A stretch of 64,000 nt of DNA from assembly GCF_035013165.1 (NCBI RefSeq), contig NZ_JAYGJQ010000001.1, positions 1,364,001 to 1,428,000 on the forward strand, in the 5' to 3' direction. Within the stretch, counting starts at the first letter, position 1. Each line of letters begins with the position of its first letter. Below, piece by piece: positions 55,401-63,011 of the stretch. The stretch is from Bacteriovorax sp. PP10. Lineage in GTDB: Bacteria > Bdellovibrionota > Bacteriovoracia > Bacteriovoracales > Bacteriovoracaceae. Position numbers and translations under genes: made by a program. The notes below the pieces were generated by a model. It saw nothing but the letters and a program-made list of their open reading frames with translations, did no database searches and was not told the DNA's origin.

Positions 55401-57540
55401 AACAGTTACTGGAAGTTTAAGTTTAGACACTGACGTAAAATTAAAAGGAACAACAAACTACGTAACATTAAAAGCTGATGCAGCGACAGCAGCTTATACA
55501 TTAACACTTCCTCCATCGGCCGGAACAAACGGTTACGTCCTTTCAACAAATGGAAGTGGAGTTTTAAGTTGGGTAAGCTCATCAGCAACTGGTACTACTC
55601 TTACAGGTGATATTGGTGGAACAGTTGGTGCCAATACAATTGGGGCCGGTAAAGTTACACTTGCTCATTTAAGTGCAACGGGAACAAAAGATAATACAAC
55701 TTATTTAAGAGGGGATAATACTTGGGCTTCTCTTGAAGGCGGAGTTCTTGCGACACCTCTTACGAGTTTATCATTAGCGACTGGAACAGCTATCACAGCT
55801 ACAGATTCTGTACTCTCGGGGATGGGGAAATTACAAAAACAAATTACAAATTTACCGGCAGCTCCAACTGGAACAGCAGATGCAACAACATATTATGCAG
55901 GGGACGCTACCTGGAAAAATTTTGATACGAAAGTAAGAGGAGCGGTTCTTACAGGATTAAGTACAACAGGAATTACCAACGCGACTTCTGCGATTGCTGC
56001 GACTGATTCAACTTTAGTTGCCTTTAATAAATTACTTTTTACTCAAGGTGATTATATTTCGAAGTCTGCTAACCAGACTATTTACGGATCACTTAAAGTT
56101 AACTCTCTAACAGGTTTTATTGAAGTACCAGATCCAATTGGAATTATGGATGCTGCTAACAAGCAGTACGTTGATAGTAAGGTTGGGATTTGGGCCGTTG
56201 GTGGTGTTGGTTATACGACGACAGCTAACACGACTAGTACAGCGCTTGGGATTGGGACTACAACACCAGTTTCTACCATTTCATTTGGTGGAACAGTTGA
56301 TCGCTCAATTGCAGTAGAGAGAAATACAACCGCAAGTACTATTGGTAAGAATTTATCACTTAGTGCAGGTGGAGCAACTGCTGGTGGATCAAATAAGAAG
56401 GGTGGAGATGTTATCATCAGCGCCGGGAAATCTACAGGTAATGGTGAGTCTGCAATTATTTTTCAGACAAGTGGTAACAATAATAGTGGGAGTACAGATC
56501 GTGCAGTTGTAGATAGAGTGACAATTGATGGTTGGGGAGATGTTGGGATCGGTACAATGGATCCTTACGGAACTCTAAATATTTATCAAACCAATAGAGA
56601 GTCTACTGTTTTATTGGAAACAGATAGTACTTCAAGCACAGCTTTATATCCTGGATTCAATAACGATAACTATATGGGAAATCCCACTACCGGTAACGGT
56701 GGGTACCCAATGGTTAACCTGACAAATTACCGAGGAAACTATAATACAAGTGCTGCCGCTATGAAATCGGGAGAAACTTTAGGTTCGATTGCTTTCAGAG
56801 GAAGTTATACTTCGTCTAATTACAATACATATGTCGGTGCAAGTATGTACGCAGTAACCTCGCAGCTCTTTGCTAGTGGTGCCGCAGGAACTTCACTTAA
56901 ATTTACAACCGTTCCAAATGGATCAACGACAGTTACTGATAGAATGACTATTTATCATGATGGGAACGTGGGAATTGGTGTGGCCGCTCCTACTTATAAA
57001 CTAGATGTGGCGGGAACATTCAACACATCAGGAAATATCACGACAGCAGGGACGATTGCAGCAACAGGGACTATTAACTCTTCAACTATTATTGAATCAG
57101 CAACAGGATTTAATATCGCAGGTGTTTCAATCTGTACAAGTTCAGGATGTACTGCGACTTCAGACGTGCGCTTAAAAGAAAACATTAAACCTTTAATGAG
57201 CTCTTATGAAAAAATTCAACAACTAAATGGTGTGAGCTACGACTGGAAAGATAAAAAAAGATTTAGTGATAAACACCAGATTGGTTTAATCGCTCAGGAC
57301 CTTGAAAAAGTTTATCCGGAAGTTGTCTTAACAGATAAAGCTTCAGGATTAAAATCTGTGGCCTATGACCACTTAATCGCTCCTTTGATTGAAGCTTTTA
57401 AAGAGTTGGTTTCAAGATTTAATCAGACTGATAGAAAAATTGCTTCTGTGATGGCGGAGAACTCTGAGTTGAAGAAAGAGAATGCTGCTATTAAAGCTTA
57501 CTTATGTGAAAAAGATCCAAAAGCAAAAATCTGCAAATAA
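52435..57540 (+). CDS. Giant chimeric fibre lipoprotein with S74 autoprocessing chaperone
   Basis: The 1701-residue protein has a lipobox LAGC (Cys26) and the N-terminal region shared with the 854 and 47374 genes, here very close to the latter. The shaft has three YxKLNIxxxxIP units (53440-53547), three copies of the 41-residue TGDIGGxxGANTIG...RGDNTW module (53992-54114, 54928-55050, 55603-55725), repeated DADTTHAPDGN...DVSNxxYxDTK blocks and NYVTLKAxAATAAYTLTLPP blocks. The end is a peptidase S74 chaperone: TSDVRLKENIKPL with cleavage Ser1576, HQIGLIAQDLEKVYPEVV, LKSVAYDHLIAPLIEAF, a coiled coil and IKAYLC...AKICK. Ribosome site AAGGTG precedes ATG 52435 by 5 bases. Probably a long trimeric surface fibre for prey or surface attachment. 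Confidence 0.87.
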   Translation: MVKCKKFKILKGLFSTLLVVSMLAGCIADKSTLSVSMKKKENLKSASVSSVQIINNQLVITGQGLADITQVKVDGNSLSEDFTIESKSSTQIIANSIKAFSFDVSKVFGLILSDANASATFPIDFSICNATLNGKGFNCAIAAIDKDVLSYDAVSGTWKPRAATGINYLGAFNASTNPPAPTPVPFPSSGSYYIVSADGMIGTTSFVTGDWLISNGTAWQKIGNSTLVTSVFSRTGHIVAQEGDYDLDQLTDVDLSVAPVNGKVLKFNGTHWVAADDLSGGGAGSVVTATIADGAVTDAKIAGVAASKITGTINSTQILDGTIVNADINAAAAIDYSKLNIPAAAIPYAKLNIASGDIPYAKLNIANGDIPAAKISGLPAVTTVLATTITDADTTHAPDGNSVYDALALKLNTSGGALTSAGTISNVPDPIGPLDVSNRQYVDTKLDKIAGGTVTGSLSLNTDLKLKGTTNYVTLKADAATAAYTLTLPPSAGTNGYVLSTNGSGVLSWVSASVSGSTLTGDIGGTIGANTIGAGKVTLTHLSATGTKDNTTYLRGDNTWATLKSDILGTSLTSLSLATGTAITSSDSILVAMGKLQKQITDLPAGGAAVLATTITDADTTHAPDGNAVHDALVLKLNTAGGSLTGGGTISNVPDPINGDDVSNKTYADTKVAKIGGTMTGDLNLDTQLKLKGTTNYVTLKATAATAAYTLTLPPTAGTNGYVLSTDGSGVLSWISAGGPATGSLTTDQQAAVTIDPFGTTAGNTGEVRFKELAAGGTDYVALKAPNAVASNIVFVLPSVVGASGDVLTTNGANPAVLSWTTPTSGTGTTMTGDIGGTVGANTIGSGKVTLTHLSATGTKDNTTYLRGDNTWAALKADVLGTPLTSLSLATGTAVTASDSILVAMGKLQKQITDLPAGGASLATTITDADTTHAPDGNAVYDALALKLNTSGGALTSAGTISNVPDPVLPLDVSNRQYVDTKLDKTAGGTVTGSLSLDTDVKLKGTTNYVTLKADAATAAYTLTLPPSAGTNGYVLSTNGSGVLSWVSSSATGTTLTGDIGGTVGANTIGAGKVTLAHLSATGTKDNTTYLRGDNTWASLEGGVLATPLTSLSLATGTAITATDSVLSGMGKLQKQITNLPAAPTGTADATTYYAGDATWKNFDTKVRGAVLTGLSTTGITNATSAIAATDSTLVAFNKLLFTQGDYISKSANQTIYGSLKVNSLTGFIEVPDPIGIMDAANKQYVDSKVGIWAVGGVGYTTTANTTSTALGIGTTTPVSTISFGGTVDRSIAVERNTTASTIGKNLSLSAGGATAGGSNKKGGDVIISAGKSTGNGESAIIFQTSGNNNSGSTDRAVVDRVTIDGWGDVGIGTMDPYGTLNIYQTNRESTVLLETDSTSSTALYPGFNNDNYMGNPTTGNGGYPMVNLTNYRGNYNTSAAAMKSGETLGSIAFRGSYTSSNYNTYVGASMYAVTSQLFASGAAGTSLKFTTVPNGSTTVTDRMTIYHDGNVGIGVAAPTYKLDVAGTFNTSGNITTAGTIAATGTINSSTIIESATGFNIAGVSICTSSGCTATSDVRLKENIKPLMSSYEKIQQLNGVSYDWKDKKRFSDKHQIGLIAQDLEKVYPEVVLTDKASGLKSVAYDHLIAPLIEAFKELVSRFNQTDRKIASVMAENSELKKENAAIKAYLCEKDPKAKICK
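53851..53962 (+). repeat. 112-bp intragenic repeat, copy 1
   Basis: Differs from copy 2 (55462-55573) at only 3 positions, all at third codon positions. Encodes VTLKADAATAAYTLTLPPSA followed by GTNGYVLSTNGSGVLSW. Confidence 0.9.
55462..55573 (+). repeat. 112-bp intragenic repeat, copy 2
   Basis: Near-identical to 53851-53962, 1611 bases away in the same gene and frame. A more divergent third version lies around 54529-54640. Confidence 0.9.
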
Positions 57541-57544
57541 AAAA

Positions 57545-57566
57545 GGGCCGCAATAGCGGCCCATCC
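57545..57566 (-). terminator. Terminator between convergent genes
   Basis: GGGCCGC / GCGGCCC stem with a 4-base loop. On the minus strand it is followed by TTTTTATTT, a good terminator for 57589-58095. On the plus strand it is followed by ATCCTTT, a weaker stop for the fibre gene. Confidence 0.8.
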
Positions 57567-57588
57567 TTTATAAAATCTAAATGTATTT

Positions 57589-58095
57589 CTATTTCATTTG
57601 AATTTCTTTTACCCCAACAGCTCCCAACATAAATTTTTTGTTAACAACAATGTGCAGTTTAGTTACAATCGTTTTTCCTTTGAATAATCTCCATTCTCCA
57701 TCAGTTGCTTTTGCTAATTGCAGATCGTACTCTTTTCTTTGTCCGTTCACTCCATTGTATAATGTATCGATTGTTACGATTCCACCTTGATCAAGGTCGA
57801 AGTTATCACTTTTTAAGTTTAGGACTTCGTGGTCACCACGCTTTTCTAAAACTAAACCACCTTCAGTTAGTTTTTCGCTGGCCATAAGCTCGCGGTCAAC
57901 TTTCTTTCCAGCAGCTGAGTAATTATCTTTATAGAATGCTTTGATTGAATCTGTTTCTTCATTTGTTTCTGCGACGAATGTATAAACTTGTTTATTTTCA
58001 TCGTTAGTGATTGTTGCAATGACTTCTTCTCTTGCTAGAACTCTTCCAGATAGTAGTAGTGTTGCGAACATAAATAGACATGTAGATGCGTTCAT
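57589..58095 (-). CDS. Exported protein of unknown function
   Basis: The 168-residue protein has a signal peptide ending SGRVLA (about residue 21). The mature part is mostly beta strand (EVIATITNDENKQVYTFVAE, GGIVTIDTLYNGV, EYDLQLAKATDGEWRLFKG, KLHIVVNKKFMLGAVGVKEI). I recognise no family. A G-rich ribosome site precedes ATG 58095. It is convergent with the third fibre gene, and the two share a terminator. Confidence 0.7.
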   Translation of the reverse strand: MNASTCLFMFATLLLSGRVLAREEVIATITNDENKQVYTFVAETNEETDSIKAFYKDNYSAAGKKVDRELMASEKLTEGGLVLEKRGDHEVLNLKSDNFDLDQGGIVTIDTLYNGVNGQRKEYDLQLAKATDGEWRLFKGKTIVTKLHIVVNKKFMLGAVGVKEIQMK

Positions 58096-58414
58096 ATTGT
58101 TTCCCCCCCGAGAACCGTTATGTTAGTCACGGATAGAGGTAGTGCAGGGGCAATGCCAAGTATTTCAGTGTGATATTGACACCAAAACGACCAAAAACCT
58201 CTGGATCTCTGCAAATAGTAGTGTCGAATTGTCGTGTAATGCGTCCCCACAAGCCTTGTTTTGTGGTCACAAAGGGAAACTATTTGATGCTTTAAGTTAT
58301 TGAAAGGAATGAATTAAGCACTTAATAACAGATGGAAAGACTAAAGTATTTTTGGGAGCATCCGATAGGAATAGTACAATAAGAAAACAGTGCAAGTATT
58401 TAGGAGGTAGTCCA
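58096..58414. other. 319-base intergenic region
   Basis: Divergent gap between an exported protein (minus) and a small Lys-rich protein (plus). It holds a CCACAA/TTGTGG hairpin near 58248-58270, a G-rich leader for the minus gene and AGGAGGT (58402-58408) for the plus gene. I see no further gene. Confidence 0.4.
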
Positions 58415-58576
58415 ATGGGTGACAAGAACGAAAAGCAGAAGCACGGTAAAAAACTTACGACCAAAGAAAAGAAAGCTCAAAACCATTTGAAGCTTATGCA
58501 AGGTTCAAAAGATAAGCACGGTATTACAACTACTGAAGCGTCTGTGAATTTTAACAAAGATAAAAAAGCGGCCTGA
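58415..58576 (+). CDS. Small Lys-rich protein with strong ribosome site
   Basis: ATG 58415 follows AGGAGGT by 6 bases, an almost ideal Shine-Dalgarno, so I choose it over the upstream frame start at 58352. The 53-residue protein is very basic and polar (MGDKNEKQKHGKKLTTKEKKAQ...), with a possible helix (KKAQNHLKLMQGSKDK). It may bind nucleic acid or ribosomes; I recognise no family. It is monocistronic with its own terminator. The strong signal suggests abundant expression. Confidence 0.65.
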   Translation: MGDKNEKQKHGKKLTTKEKKAQNHLKLMQGSKDKHGITTTEASVNFNKDKKAA

Positions 58577-58601
58577 TTTTTTCAAGCAGCTTCTTTGCAA
58601 T

Positions 58602-58638
58602 ATAAGGCCTGGGTATATCCCGGGCCTTATTGATTTTA
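58602..58638 (+). terminator. Intrinsic terminator of the small Lys-rich gene
   Basis: A 12-bp stem ATAAGGCCTGGG / CCCGGGCCTTAT (one G-T) with a 5-base loop is followed by TGATTTTA. It runs up to the convergent sfsA stop. Confidence 0.78.
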
Positions 58639-59328
58639 GACGATAGGTAATTTCTTGTGGATGATAATTTCTTCCGGCGACATCTTACATTGATACACCA
58701 AAATCTCCACACCTTCAGCAATCACTTCTTTAAGCTTTTTACAGTAGGCAGGATCGATTGTTTGTTCAAGCTTGAATGAATGGCAGTCTTCTCTTTGAAC
58801 CACGTATAACATGACTGTACGAATGCCCTGACGCTTAAGTTCCAGTAGCTCACCTAAATGTTTCAGGCCTCGTTCAGTAACAGAATCTGGAAACAGACAG
58901 TGTCCATGATCATCAATCAACGTTACGTTTTTAACTTCAACATAACACTGCTCATGATCACCATTAGATAATAAAATATCGATACGGCTCAAACCAATTT
59001 TCGCTTCTGGTTTTAAATCCTGGTAACCTTGGAGTTCCTTGATAGCACCATTTTGAATGGCCTCAATCGCTAAACCATTTGTCAGCGATGTATTGATTCC
59101 GATCCACGTTTTACCGTTGTTGATCATCTCAAAACTGTATTTTAGTTTTCTGGTAGGTGAGTCATGAAAACTCATCATCGCAGGCCAGCCTTCACCTAAA
59201 CAGGTTTTCATGGTTCCTGTATTGGCAGTGTGTGCGACACAGACAACATCACCGACAAGAATGTCAGCGAAAAAGCGTTTATAACGTTTCTGGAAAATAC
59301 CGGCGTGTAGTGGAGTTTTAAATTTCAT
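58636..59328 (-). CDS. sfsA: DNA/RNA nuclease SfsA
   Basis: The 230-residue protein matches SfsA: RYKRFFADILVGD at the N-terminus, VCVAHTANTGTMKTCLGEGWPAMMS, an NTSLTNGLAIEAI segment, SRIDILLSNG...CYVEVKNVTL and FPDSVTERGLKHLGEL. The PD-(D/E)xK-like core (SRIDILL ... EVKNV) fits a nuclease. SfsA was named sugar fermentation stimulation protein but is now considered a nucleic-acid-cleaving enzyme with an OB-fold-like N-terminus. It is convergent with the small Lys-rich gene and divergent from the second HD-GYP-like gene. Confidence 0.93.
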   Translation of the reverse strand: MKFKTPLHAGIFQKRYKRFFADILVGDVVCVAHTANTGTMKTCLGEGWPAMMSFHDSPTRKLKYSFEMINNGKTWIGINTSLTNGLAIEAIQNGAIKELQGYQDLKPEAKIGLSRIDILLSNGDHEQCYVEVKNVTLIDDHGHCLFPDSVTERGLKHLGELLELKRQGIRTVMLYVVQREDCHSFKLEQTIDPAYCKKLKEVIAEGVEILVYQCKMSPEEIIIHKKLPIV

Positions 59329-59434
59329 AATAGCTTACTAATTTAGTTTGAATGGCAGTTCTTTTCAACATAATTTTGGGGCACAAAAACGATTTAATGT
59401 TAAACTGTGGACATAACTGTTTTAAGGGTAAACG

Positions 59435-60778
59435 ATGGGCCAGATTCTCGTCATTTCTGACAATGAAATTCTCAATCAACTTTATGTAACGAACCTGGAA
59501 GTTTATCTGGGCGCAAAAGTTGTATTGGTGAATTCTACAGATAAGGCCTTTGAACAATTAAAAAAGAGTAGAGCGGATCTGTTAATCACCATTAACATGA
59601 TCAACGGACAAGACTCGGCAGGAGTTATTTACGAACATCTGTTAACGAATAATTACAAAACGAAATTAGTAGTCATTGGAAATCCCAGCAAAGAACTTGC
59701 TGACGTGATTGTCGTTCCTAATTCATACAATTTACAAAATCTTTTAAGATCATGCGCTCAGGTATTGGGTGTGACTGCGAAGTCTATGGCCGAAAAAGAA
59801 GTGCCTCAGTATTACCCGATTGAAAATCAGTTCCTGGTAAAAATCAGAGAAGTGCCTTGTAACGTTTATCTGCAAATGAAAGATGGGACATACACAATCG
59901 TTGCTAAAAAAGGTGACTTGATTGGCTCGACCATAAAACAATTTGTAAGCGAAGGAGTGACAACTCTTTTTGTTAATAGCCTGGATCGTTTGTTAATCAT
60001 CAATGTGATCTCGACTTCGATTGTCGATTTCCTTGAGCAAACTGAAGGATTAGAAACAACAGAAAAAAGTGAAGCGCTAAAAACAGGTTTCTTGTTCGCG
60101 GCTTCGAACTTTAGTGATTCACCAGCGGTGACTGCTGAGATCATGACTCTGGCCAATGCCTGCGCGAAAGTCATGGATGAAATCGTGACAGAAACTCCAA
60201 GCTTAAAAAAATTGCTAGCAATACTAAACGCTCAACGCGATGGTTTTTTATACACTCACTCAATTCTTACGGCCTTCGTGAGCAATCACATTATCCGCAG
60301 AGTTTCATGGGGTGGAGATAGCCACATTGAAAAAATTAACTTCGTTCTATTTTTTCACGACATCATGCTGGCGCCGATTTATTTAAAACACCCGACATTA
60401 AAATACGAAGAAGACCTGCTTTTTAGTGAAGAGCTGACAGATAAAGAAAAAGAAACAGTTCTCAATCATGCTCGTCTAGCTGCAGAAGTCATCGTGACTT
60501 ATAAACGTGCACCTATTGGCGCTGACCTTTTAATTAAACAGCATCACGGGATCACAAATGGAATTGGATTTGCCATCGATTTTAAAGACGATATTTCTCC
60601 AATCTCAAAAATTGTTTTAATTGCTGAATCAGTAGTTGAAGAATTTATGAAACAACGTGACCAGAATCCTGATTACGTTATCGATATCAAAAAGATCATG
60701 GAGTTCCTGAATGAAAAATTCAAGAGAACGACTTATAAAAAGATTATTGAAACTCTAGAGAACTTCCCAGCTGTTTAA
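59435..60778 (+). CDS. REC-like plus HD-GYP-like protein (paralogue 2)
   Basis: The 447-residue cytosolic protein starts with a receiver-like fold (ILVISDNEILNQLYVTNLE) in which the phospho-Asp position reads ITINMING, so phosphorylation is unlikely. A shared linker domain follows (PCNVYLQMKDGTYTIVAKKG...VTTLFV). In the HD-GYP part His275 (FLYTHSIL), the HD pair His308-Asp309 (FFHDIMLAP) and His345 (LNHARLAAEV) are kept. The signature loop reads HHGITNGIGF (usual HHExxDGxGYP: Glu, Asp, Tyr and Pro changed), and LIAESVVEEF has Glu for the usual Asp. Metal binding may be partly kept, but cyclic-di-GMP hydrolysis is uncertain. It is convergent with paralogue 3, 2 bases between stops. Confidence 0.8.
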   Translation: MGQILVISDNEILNQLYVTNLEVYLGAKVVLVNSTDKAFEQLKKSRADLLITINMINGQDSAGVIYEHLLTNNYKTKLVVIGNPSKELADVIVVPNSYNLQNLLRSCAQVLGVTAKSMAEKEVPQYYPIENQFLVKIREVPCNVYLQMKDGTYTIVAKKGDLIGSTIKQFVSEGVTTLFVNSLDRLLIINVISTSIVDFLEQTEGLETTEKSEALKTGFLFAASNFSDSPAVTAEIMTLANACAKVMDEIVTETPSLKKLLAILNAQRDGFLYTHSILTAFVSNHIIRRVSWGGDSHIEKINFVLFFHDIMLAPIYLKHPTLKYEEDLLFSEELTDKEKETVLNHARLAAEVIVTYKRAPIGADLLIKQHHGITNGIGFAIDFKDDISPISKIVLIAESVVEEFMKQRDQNPDYVIDIKKIMEFLNEKFKRTTYKKIIETLENFPAV

Positions 60779-60780
60779 GT

Positions 60781-62163
60781 TTAAACTCGCTGCTTGAATG
60801 CTTTCTCTAATGCTTTTAATGGATCCTTGAAATTCCCCGTATTATACACGCGCTTCATACTCGTCAGAATATCTTTATGCTGAGTAGGAGACTTCTGTGT
60901 TAAGGCCATACGTGAAACAAAATTAGAAGCGAGAATAAAGATACACGAAATCGTCGTGAGTCCTGATGAGTTCAATCCTTTTGGAAAACCATCCCCGGTT
61001 GGATGCTCATGTTGTTCCATTAAAATAAAATCTACATCAGAAAATCCGTTGAAGTATGTTGAAAGGTGAGCGGCCTTCTGTGGGTGATTCTTAAAATCTT
61101 CCTGTTCCTCTTCACTGAACATCTTTAAGTTCGGATCATTGATAGACCTGATCTTGATAAGGTCATCATTACCTAACGAAACGTCCTGAAGAAGAGCAGC
61201 TAAAATCAGCTTCCCTCTGGTCATGTCGGCAGTCCATCCCATGTTAAGCAGGATGCGTTCGCAGACGTAGGCCGTCGCTACACTTTGTTCGGCAAAAGTA
61301 ATGTTTCCTGATTCACTGATACTATCAAGCAGCTCAGAAACGTTTTCATAACTGCGAACCAGGTTAGAAACTGATTCGATAAAATAATGAGCAAGCTTAT
61401 TCACTTCATCCGAAACGCTGGCCGCACGGATAAATTGGTGCATGAAAAATGCACTCTTCAAATGCAGCATCAGGTATTTCTTTCTGTCGGAGAGTTTCGC
61501 TTCATAAATCTTTAAAAGATTTTTAATCGAAGTATCTAAAAACTTTAAATGCTCATCCTTTCGAAGGAAAAGGTACTTAATATTTTTACGTGAATAGTTT
61601 TGAATGATCTGGTGAGAGTAGAATTTATCTTTTGAAATAACTTTACCAAATTTGGTTGCCGTTAATTCAATGTAAACATCATAGGGAACTGATTCAAAAA
61701 GGTAAAAGTTACGCAGTCTCATCGGATGCAAGTCATCGCGGGAGAATTCTAGAATCGACTCTTCAAATTCTTCTTTCTTAACCCAATCAATCGCTAGGTT
61801 TACGGCCTTTTTAAATTCATCAAGAATAAGTGGAAGCTCAACCAGAGCATTGGTCTGTTGATTGTGAACCATATCGTTAGTGAGTTGTGCTTTTACTGAA
61901 TTCATCGTTCCGATAAAAACAAAAGGTCTCACACCAAGTGTGTCGATGATCGAGTGATAAAGATCCACCACGGTGATATTTTTATTATCAATAGAGACAA
62001 CCACAAATGAAAACGGGCCGTCGTTAGTCATGAATTCCATCAGACCTTCAGGCTCACTGCATAGGACTAATTGTACTTTTGGAAAATGATTGCCCATCAT
62101 GCGAACGATGTTCTTATTGTCCTCGGGCGTATTACCAATAAATAATGCTTTCAATAGCGACAA
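60781..62163 (-). CDS. REC-like plus HD-GYP-like protein (paralogue 3)
   Basis: The 460-residue protein has a receiver-like N-terminus (KALFIGNTPEDNKNIVRMM) with no phospho-Asp, where the strand reads FVVVSIDNKN, a shared linker domain (VPYDVYIELTATKFGKVISKDK...KYLFLRKDEH), and an HD-GYP part. Its HD pair is Gln326-Asp327 (LLQDVSL), the next His is kept (FKNHPQKAAHL, His360), and the signature loop QHEHPTGDGFP is closest to the canonical one of the three, with His1 replaced by Gln and Asp by Thr. The start is a TTG at 62163 without a clear ribosome site; a short out-of-frame ATG ORF begins just before it. Probably cyclic-di-GMP binding rather than cleavage. Confidence 0.8.
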   Translation of the reverse strand: MSLLKALFIGNTPEDNKNIVRMMGNHFPKVQLVLCSEPEGLMEFMTNDGPFSFVVVSIDNKNITVVDLYHSIIDTLGVRPFVFIGTMNSVKAQLTNDMVHNQQTNALVELPLILDEFKKAVNLAIDWVKKEEFEESILEFSRDDLHPMRLRNFYLFESVPYDVYIELTATKFGKVISKDKFYSHQIIQNYSRKNIKYLFLRKDEHLKFLDTSIKNLLKIYEAKLSDRKKYLMLHLKSAFFMHQFIRAASVSDEVNKLAHYFIESVSNLVRSYENVSELLDSISESGNITFAEQSVATAYVCERILLNMGWTADMTRGKLILAALLQDVSLGNDDLIKIRSINDPNLKMFSEEEQEDFKNHPQKAAHLSTYFNGFSDVDFILMEQHEHPTGDGFPKGLNSSGLTTISCIFILASNFVSRMALTQKSPTQHKDILTSMKRVYNTGNFKDPLKALEKAFKQRV

Positions 62164-62297
62164 CTCATGTTTGATAGGGGATAATTCTTAAGCTATTTTA
62201 ACTTATAAATCCGGCAATATGTTGAATTTTACTAATTTAAAGCAAAAATCGGCACTTGCCCTTAAGACTCTCTGGGTCTAACCAGCAAGGATTACCT

Positions 62298-62927
62298 ATG
62301 AAAATGGACATCGCCAGAAACCTACTTAATCTAGGCGCAGTGAAGTTTTCCCCTCAAAACCCGTTTACATACGCTTCCGGCCTAAAAGGCCCTATATACT
62401 GCGATAATCGCACAATCCTGTCGCACGTCGAATTCAGAGACCAGGTAGTGGCCGCTTTTATTGAAGTGATTAAACAAAATAAACTAAGCTTCGATCAGCT
62501 GGGAGGAATTGCTACTGCAGGGATTCCTCACGCAGCATTCGTGGCCGATCGAATGAAAAAACCTATGGTTTATGTCAGGCCAAAAGCAAAAGATCACGGC
62601 AGGAAAAACCAAGTAGAAGGGGATTATAAACCGGGACAGAAGGTTCTTCTTTTTGAAGACCTGGTCAATCAGGGTGCGAGTCTCGAAGATTCAATGGCGG
62701 GGCTTACTTCAGCAGAACTTACCTGCGATGCATGTTTGTGTGTTGTGGATTATGAAATGCAAAGTGCAAAAACAAGATTAAGTGAATTATCTATTCATTT
62801 GTACTCACTGACAGATTTTTCCGCATTAACTTCTGCAGCTTTCGAGTTAAACTTAATTAATCAAGATGGATTGAACCTCCTTAGAGAATGGCACGCTGAT
62901 CCTAAAGCGTGGTCTGCAAAATTTTAA
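62298..62927 (+). CDS. pyrE: Orotate phosphoribosyltransferase
   Basis: I choose ATG 62298 (MKMDIARNLLNLGAVKF), with AAGGA six bases upstream. The 209-residue enzyme joins orotate and PRPP to make OMP in pyrimidine synthesis. Landmarks are FTYASGLKGPIYCDNR near the N-terminus, IATAGIPHAAFVADRM (usual GxxxxGIP), VYVRPKAKDHGRKNQVEG and the PRPP loop VLLFEDLVNQGASLEDS. In that loop the usual Thr/Ser-Gly-Gly or Thr-Ala-Gly is Asn-Gln-Gly-Ala, while the acidic pair Glu-Asp is kept. It is divergent from the HD-GYP paralogue, and citrate synthase follows on the same strand. Confidence 0.92.
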   Translation: MKMDIARNLLNLGAVKFSPQNPFTYASGLKGPIYCDNRTILSHVEFRDQVVAAFIEVIKQNKLSFDQLGGIATAGIPHAAFVADRMKKPMVYVRPKAKDHGRKNQVEGDYKPGQKVLLFEDLVNQGASLEDSMAGLTSAELTCDACLCVVDYEMQSAKTRLSELSIHLYSLTDFSALTSAAFELNLINQDGLNLLREWHADPKAWSAKF

Positions 62928-63011
62928 AATAGAAATTTCGCTGGACGAGCATTTTTTAAGTGCGGTATTTTAAGCATAGTTTTTTACGACCCAATCATTG
63001 GAGGAATCTAT

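Noticed and set aside
53440-55725. CRISPR-like repeats in the fibre gene
   Set aside because: The repeats are in frame, of 36-123 bp, coding and variable in sequence, with no spacers or cas genes.
52435-57540. Phage remnant or prophage
   Set aside because: The fibre genes carry tail-fibre-like motifs, but no other phage gene, integrase or attachment repeat is seen around them, and the products have lipoprotein signals.
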